A stretch of DNA of 64,000 nucleotides from Rahnella inusitata (GTDB taxonomy: Bacteria > Pseudomonadota > Gammaproteobacteria > Enterobacterales > Enterobacteriaceae), in assembly GCF_003263515.1 (NCBI RefSeq), contig NZ_JYDE01000031.1, forward strand, positions 61,251 through 125,250, written 5' to 3'. How positions within the stretch are numbered: position 1 is the first letter of the stretch; each line of letters starts with the position of its first letter. Below the pieces are notes generated by a model that worked only from the letters and a program-made list of their open reading frames with translations, made no database searches and had not been told where the DNA came from. Of this stretch, positions 59,426 through 64,000 are shown one piece after another. The position numbers and the translations under genes are program-made.

Positions 59426-60748
59426 TCAGTGAGGTGTCGATGAGAATTGCTGCTCTTCCGTCGAACCCGTTAAAGCAGTCACCGAGGAGTGCCCACCCTG
59501 AATAATGTTGGTGACCTTATCGAAATAGCCGGTGCCCACTTCCTGCTGATGAGAAGCAAAGGTATAACCGCGACCGATGGCGGCAAACTCTGGCTCCTGC
59601 ACTTTTTCAACGTAATGTTTCATGCCCTCTCCTTGCGCGTAAGCGTGGGCCAGATCGAACATGTTGAACCACATACTGTGGATACCTGCCAGCGTGATGA
59701 ACTGATACTGGTAGCCCATAGCGGCAAGCTGATCCTGAAAGCTTGCGATGGTCTTATCGTCGAGATTTTTCTTCCAGTTAAACGAGGGTGAGCAGTTGTA
59801 CGCTAACAGTTTGCCGGGATATTTAGCGTGGATGGCGTCAGCAAATCGCTGGGCAAGCGCCAGATCCGGCGTCGAGGTTTCGCACCAGACGATATCAGCA
59901 TAAGGGGCATAAGCCAGCCCGCGGCTGATGGCCTGTTCGATTCCCGCGTTCGTACGGTAAAAACCTTCGTGCGTCCTTTCGCCAGTAATAAACTGGCTGT
60001 CATACGGGTCACAATCGGATGTCAGTAAGTCCGCCGCATCGGCATCTGTTCGTGCGACCAGTAACGTCGGAACGCCGAGCACGTCTGCCGCAAGACGCGC
60101 GGAAACTAGCTTTTGCACAGCTTCCTGAGTCGGTACCAGCACCTTGCCGCCCATGTGTCCGCATTTTTTCACCGCTGCAAGTTGGTCTTCGAAGTGCACC
60201 GCCGCTGCGCCTGCTTCGATCATGGATTTCATCAGTTCAAAGGCATTCAATACACCGCCAAACCCGGCTTCAGCATCAGCGACAATCGGCAGGAAGTAAT
60301 CTGTGTAACCTGGCTGCCCCGGTTCAATGTTATTCGACCACTGAATCTGATCGGCGCGGCGGAAGGTATTGTTAATGCGGGCCACGACTTCCGGGACGGA
60401 ATTCACCGGATACAATGACTGATCGGGGTACATGCTGGATGCAGTATTGGCATCCGCAGCGACCTGCCAGCCGGAGAGATAGATGGCTTCGATACCGGCT
60501 TTTGCCTGCTGCAATGCCTGACCGCCGGTCAGCGCGCCCAGACAGTTCACATACCTTTTGCGTGATGATCCGTGCAATAACCTCCATAAACGGGCTGCAC
60601 CATGCTGTGCCAGCGTGCACTCGGGGTTAACGGAGCCACGCAGACTGATCACTTCAGCGGCGGTATACGGACGGGTAATGCCTTTCCAGCGTGGCTGGTT
60701 CCAGGTTTCTTCTAGCTGCTGAATTTGCTGAGTACGGGTTGTTTTCAT
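59426..60748 (-). CDS. aceA: Isocitrate lyase
   Basis: The 440-residue protein has the catalytic Cys196 in [12 protein letters not shown] and substrate and metal residues in [12 protein letters not shown] and [21 protein letters not shown] lies near residue 320. It cleaves isocitrate to succinate and glyoxylate in the cytosol. The next gene upstream, aceB, ends 42 bases before. Confidence 0.97.
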   Translation of the reverse strand: MKTTRTQQIQQLEETWNQPRWKGITRPYTAAEVISLRGSVNPECTLAQHGAARLWRLLHGSSRKRYVNCLGALTGGQALQQAKAGIEAIYLSGWQVAADANTASSMYPDQSLYPVNSVPEVVARINNTFRRADQIQWSNNIEPGQPGYTDYFLPIVADAEAGFGGVLNAFELMKSMIEAGAAAVHFEDQLAAVKKCGHMGGKVLVPTQEAVQKLVSARLAADVLGVPTLLVARTDADAADLLTSDCDPYDSQFITGERTHEGFYRTNAGIEQAISRGLAYAPYADIVWCETSTPDLALAQRFADAIHAKYPGKLLAYNCSPSFNWKKNLDDKTIASFQDQLAAMGYQYQFITLAGIHSMWFNMFDLAHAYAQGEGMKHYVEKVQEPEFAAIGRGYTFASHQQEVGTGYFDKVTNIIQGGHSSVTALTGSTEEQQFSSTPH

Positions 60749-60790
60749 GGCAAATGCTCCGGTCTTTTTTTATAGGTAGGGTAAGAATGA

Positions 60791-62389
60791 TCAGGCCAGC
60801 AGCTGATAGCCCGGCAGGGTCAGGAAGTCGATAAGCTCATCCTGTGTAGTGATTTTTTCCATCAAAGCGGCAGCCTGCGTGAAGCGGCCAGCGCTGAAAC
60901 GTTGTTCTCCCAGCTCATGCTGGATCACCAGCATTTCTTCATTTAGCATGCGGCGGAACAAGGGCTTGGTCACCAGCTGGCCATCGCTGAGCGTTTTGCC
61001 ATGATGGATCCACTGCCAGATGGAGGTGCGGGAGATTTCTGCGGTCGCCGCGTCTTCCATCAGCCCGTAAATCGGCACGCAACCGTTGCCGGAAATCCAG
61101 GCTTCGATGTACTGAATCGCCACTCGGATATTGGCGCGCATGCCCTCTTCGGTACGCTCGCCGGAGCAGGGTTCAAGTAACTGCTGAGCGGTGATTTCCT
61201 CATCCTCTTCGCGCATGACATCAAGCTGATGAGTACGCGAACCGAGTGCTTTATCGAAGACTTCCAATACTGTGTCGGCCAGCCCAGGATGCGCGATCCA
61301 CGTGCCGTCATGGCCGTTTTTCGCCTCAAGCTCTTTATCGGTTCTGACTTTATTGAGCACCAGTTCATTACGCTGGACATCTTTGCTGGGGATAAATGCC
61401 GCCATACCGCCCATTGCAAAGGCACCGCGACGGTGGCAGGTCTTGATCAGCAGCCGTGAGTAGGCGCTGAGGAAAGGCTGGGTCATGGTGACCGACTGAC
61501 GATCGGGTAAAACGCGATCACTATGATTTTTGAGCGTTTTAATATAGCTGAAGATGTAATCCCAACGGCCACAATTAAGCCCGACAATATGATCTCGCAG
61601 GTGGTACAGGATTTCGTCCATCTGGAAAACAGCGGGCAACGTCTCAATTAGTACAGTGGCTTTGATTGTGCCGCGCGGTAAATCTGCGTAGTCCTCGGCA
61701 AAGCTGAAGACCTGACTCCACCAGTCAGCTTCATGATAAGACTGCATTTTTGGCAGATAAAAATAGGGGCCGCTGTCTTTGGCGAGCAAGGCGCGATAGT
61801 TGTGGAAAAAGTACAAAGCGAAATCGAACAATGAACCGGGGATCGCTTCGCCCTGCCATGTTACATGCTTCTCTGGCAGATGCAGACCGCGAACGCGGCA
61901 TATCAGCACCGCTGGATCGGGCTTGAGCTGATAAATTTTACCGGATTCATTGGTGTAACTGATGGTGCCATTTACCGCATCCCGCAAATTGATCTGCCCT
62001 TCAATGACCTTCTGCCAGTCAGGAGCCAGCGAATCTTCGAAGTCAGCCATAAAAACTTTCACATTGGCATTGAGCGCGTTAATCACCATTTTTCGCTCAA
62101 CAGGTCCGGTAATTTCAACGCGACGATCTAATAAATCCGTTGGGATGTTACGTATTTTCCACTCTGATTTTTTAATGGAATCTGTTTCCGAAATAAAATC
62201 AGGAAATTCTCCCTGGTCAACTTTCTGCTGTACAGCGATGCGGTCTGCCAACAACCGGTTACGCGATGGCGTGAAATGCACAACCAGCTCTGACAAAAAA
62301 TCGACGGCTTCTTCCGTCAGAATAAGGGTTTCATGCTCACCAAAATGGCGTGAAAAGCCAAGCTGACTGCGGGTAATTTGCTCTGACAT
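60791..62389 (-). CDS. aceB: Malate synthase A
   Basis: The 532-residue protein equals E. coli AceB (533) in size. Motifs include VFMADFEDSLAPDW, AVLICRVRGLHLPEKHV, IKATVLIETLPAVFQMDEILYHLRDHIVGLNCGRWDYIFSYIKT and AMGGMAAFIPS. It condenses glyoxylate with acetyl-CoA to malate. It is first in aceBAK, with an IclR box upstream. Confidence 0.97.
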   Translation of the reverse strand: MSEQITRSQLGFSRHFGEHETLILTEEAVDFLSELVVHFTPSRNRLLADRIAVQQKVDQGEFPDFISETDSIKKSEWKIRNIPTDLLDRRVEITGPVERKMVINALNANVKVFMADFEDSLAPDWQKVIEGQINLRDAVNGTISYTNESGKIYQLKPDPAVLICRVRGLHLPEKHVTWQGEAIPGSLFDFALYFFHNYRALLAKDSGPYFYLPKMQSYHEADWWSQVFSFAEDYADLPRGTIKATVLIETLPAVFQMDEILYHLRDHIVGLNCGRWDYIFSYIKTLKNHSDRVLPDRQSVTMTQPFLSAYSRLLIKTCHRRGAFAMGGMAAFIPSKDVQRNELVLNKVRTDKELEAKNGHDGTWIAHPGLADTVLEVFDKALGSRTHQLDVMREEDEEITAQQLLEPCSGERTEEGMRANIRVAIQYIEAWISGNGCVPIYGLMEDAATAEISRTSIWQWIHHGKTLSDGQLVTKPLFRRMLNEEMLVIQHELGEQRFSAGRFTQAAALMEKITTQDELIDFLTLPGYQLLA

Positions 62390-62551
62390 CGCTATTCTCC
62401 TGATTTATCTGCTTAATCTGCCAGACCACCTCACTGAGCAGATACTATTACGGTAGGAAATAAACCAGTCTCATCAGCCAATCTCTGTGACGATTTCTTT
62501 CTGGTTATTTATCACCCGATAGACTTAAGCGTAATCAGGAATCACATAAAA

Positions 62552-62567
62552 TCAAAAACGATTTCCA
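62552..62567. promoter_or_regulatory. IclR box of aceBAK
   Basis: On the minus strand TGGAAATCGTTTTTGA, embedded in AAAATGG...TTGATTTTATG, is nearly identical to the E. coli aceB IclR site (TGGAAATTGTTTTTGA). It lies about 165 bases before the aceB start. Confidence 0.85.
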
Positions 62568-62714
62568 TTTTATTTTTACTTTTTAAATCTCTTCTTCTTA
62601 ATCAAAAAGATAGAGATGAAAATAATTATTCTGAAATGAGAATTAATTTCGAAAATTGGAGAAATTGTTGAGAGGGTGTATCGAAAAATGTGGGTGATAG
62701 CGGGGAAGGAGTAA

Positions 62715-62750
62715 ATCCGGCAGACGATCAGGCGTGATCGTCTGCCGGAT
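62715..62750 (-). terminator. metA terminator
   Basis: Sixteen-base perfect arms (ATCCGGCAGACGATCA and its complement) with a GGCG loop, 11 bases after metA. The T-run is modest. Confidence 0.8.
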
Positions 62751-62761
62751 CTTTAAGTCTG

Positions 62762-63691
62762 TTATTCCAGGGTTGGATTCATCTGGCGAAGATCAAATGG
62801 TGTGATCTGATAGACGTAGTAGTTCAGCCAGTTTGTAAAGAGCAAATGGCCGTGGCTACGCCAGGTCGCCTTTGGTGATAACTCGGCATTATCTTGGGGG
62901 AAATAGTTGTAAGGCATGTCGGGAGATAGCCCTGCTGCGACATCTCGGAGATATTCACCGGCCAGGGTACCTGCATCATACTCTGGATGCCCGGTGACGA
63001 AGGCCATTCGCTTATCTTTAGTCGCAAAAAGATAAGCCCCCGCTTCTTCCGATTCAGCAAAAATATCCAGATCCGTGTACTGACGCAGGACATCCGCCGG
63101 AAAATCTGCATAGCGGGAGTGCGGTGCCAGGAAAGTTTCATCAAATCCGCGGGTTAGCAATGCAACGGGTTGCAGCGTCTGATGTGGATAAACGCCTGAC
63201 AGCTTGGTTTCGCGCGTCATTTTTGGAATGTCATACAACACGTTTAAAGCCGCCTGAACCGCCCAGCATACAAACAGCGTCGAAGTAACGTGCTCCTTTG
63301 CCCAGTGGATAACACGCTCTATCTCAGGCCAGTAGGCGACATCGCAGAAATCGACAAGCCCGAGAGGTGCTCCGGTGACAATCAGACCGTCATAGTTGTC
63401 ATGCTGGATATCTTCGAAATCACAGTAGAAGTTATCGAGATGCTCAGCTGGCGTATTTTTTGATTCGCGGTTATCGATTCGGAGAAGCTGTACATCAATT
63501 TGCAGAGGAGAGTTAGAAAGCAGCCGCAAAAACTGATTTTCGGTCTCAATTTTCTTTGGCATCAGGTTGAGTACCAGCACTTTCAAAGGTCTGATTTCCT
63601 GAGTTTTTGCGCGCGATGAGGTCATCACAAAGACATTCTCATTGCGCAGGAAATTCACGGCTGGTAACTCATCTGGAACCCGGATCGGCAT
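62762..63691 (-). CDS. metA: Homoserine O-succinyltransferase
   Basis: The 309-residue protein equals E. coli MetA in length. Cys142 ([11 protein letters not shown]), His235 and Glu237 (VTGHPEYD) form the catalytic set. It succinylates homoserine in the first step specific to methionine synthesis. Tandem MetJ boxes lie upstream. Confidence 0.97.
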   Translation of the reverse strand: MPIRVPDELPAVNFLRNENVFVMTSSRAKTQEIRPLKVLVLNLMPKKIETENQFLRLLSNSPLQIDVQLLRIDNRESKNTPAEHLDNFYCDFEDIQHDNYDGLIVTGAPLGLVDFCDVAYWPEIERVIHWAKEHVTSTLFVCWAVQAALNVLYDIPKMTRETKLSGVYPHQTLQPVALLTRGFDETFLAPHSRYADFPADVLRQYTDLDIFAESEEAGAYLFATKDKRMAFVTGHPEYDAGTLAGEYLRDVAAGLSPDMPYNYFPQDNAELSPKATWRSHGHLLFTNWLNYYVYQITPFDLRQMNPTLE

Positions 63692-63716
63692 AGCAACTTC
63701 CTCACTGCATCCATTT

Positions 63717-63740
63717 ATACGTTTAGACTTCTAGACAGCC
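63717..63740. promoter_or_regulatory. Tandem MetJ boxes of metA
   Basis: Three adjacent eight-base units, ATACGTTT, AGACTTCT and AGACAGCC, match the met-box consensus AGACGTCT with one to three mismatches each. They lie 26 bases before metA. MetJ with S-adenosylmethionine should repress here. Confidence 0.82.
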
Positions 63741-63964
63741 GAAGATAGCGGACTTTAGCAGTAATGTCGAGCCTGCAAGCAGTAAGTGAAAATGTTTCAG
63801 CTTCGGTTATTTATTTAGACGTTCGGGATATATAGAGAGAGATATTAAGGGAATTAAGCGATAAAGCTTTGGGCACATAAGCCGTGAATTTGAACAGAAA
63901 ACGTTCCGGAAGGTAAACAGAACCACCTATTCTCTCCGTCGTTCACCCAAATCCCAAACAGCAA

Positions 63965-63992
63965 AAAGCCCTGTACGTCAGTACAGGGCTTT
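63965..63992. terminator. Terminator at the window edge
   Basis: Twelve-base perfect arms AAAGCCCTGTAC/GTACAGGGCTTT with a GTCA loop, belonging to a gene beyond the right edge or to a bidirectional site. Confidence 0.75.
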
Positions 63993-64000
63993 CCACTTGT

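Larger units (their letters stand above)
62390..62761. other. aceB promoter region and metA 3' region
   Basis: The 372-base gap contains the aceB leader, an AT-rich promoter stretch with the IclR box at 62552, and the metA terminator. No gene is seen. Confidence 0.6.

Overview
The window reads as chromosome of an enterobacterial gamma-proteobacterium. The protein sequences and the SOS, IclR, MetJ and lysine-riboswitch signals are close to those of Escherichia coli, and the backbone order (ssb, uvrA, yjbR/yjbQ, tyrB, alr, dnaB, qor, pspG, dusA, zur, yjbJ, dinF, lexA, dgkA, plsB, ubiA, ubiC, psiE, pgi, lysC, yjbB, metH, iclR, aceK, aceA, aceB, metA) is, read in reverse, the order of the E. coli 91-92 minute region. 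Interspersed genes absent from E. coli (an hpxO urate hydroxylase locus, a PheC-like dehydratase, a PhnSTUV-like importer) suggest a Yersiniaceae-type genus such as Rahnella, Serratia or Ewingella; that placement is inference.

Layout. 1-10000 is an accessory stretch: the tail of a DMT-type transporter, a frameshifted ExbB/TolQ/MotA-like membrane protein, a tautomerase, an SDR with a divergent LysR regulator, two proteins I cannot assign, an hpxO-like FAD monooxygenase with a divergent LysR regulator, and a Tat-exported amidohydrolase. 10000-13100 is the most unusual part. Two AT-rich genes encoding small YopT-type (C58) cysteine-protease-like proteins lie downstream of ssb, separated by a non-functional copy of the 3' end of ssb. 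One copy has a complete Cys/His/Asp triad; the other has Tyr in place of the His. 13100-26700 carries uvrA, a frameshifted secreted esterase, a LysR/GST/flavoprotein cluster, yjbQR, tyrB, an SDR, a YitT protein, an Lrp-type regulator, a PheC-like periplasmic enzyme and alr.

26800-44800 is housekeeping: replication (dnaB), tRNA modification (dusA), zinc control (zur), the SOS unit lexA-dinF with two LexA boxes, lipid synthesis (dgkA, plsB), the ubiquinone steps ubiC-ubiA, pgi, and lysC behind a lysine riboswitch. 44800-52800 holds yjbB and a complete ABC importer of the Fe3+/2-aminoethylphosphonate type, in an apparent operon with an alkaline-phosphatase-superfamily hydrolase and a HAD phosphatase. 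A divergent GntR/UTRA regulator flanks it, and a near-perfect HutC/UTRA-type operator lies in the shared intergenic region; no phnWX-like genes are present, so the substrate is open. 52800-64000 contains metH, iclR, the glyoxylate bypass operon aceBAK with an IclR box, and metA with tandem MetJ boxes.

All calls come from reading the sequence and from recognising families; no database search was run.
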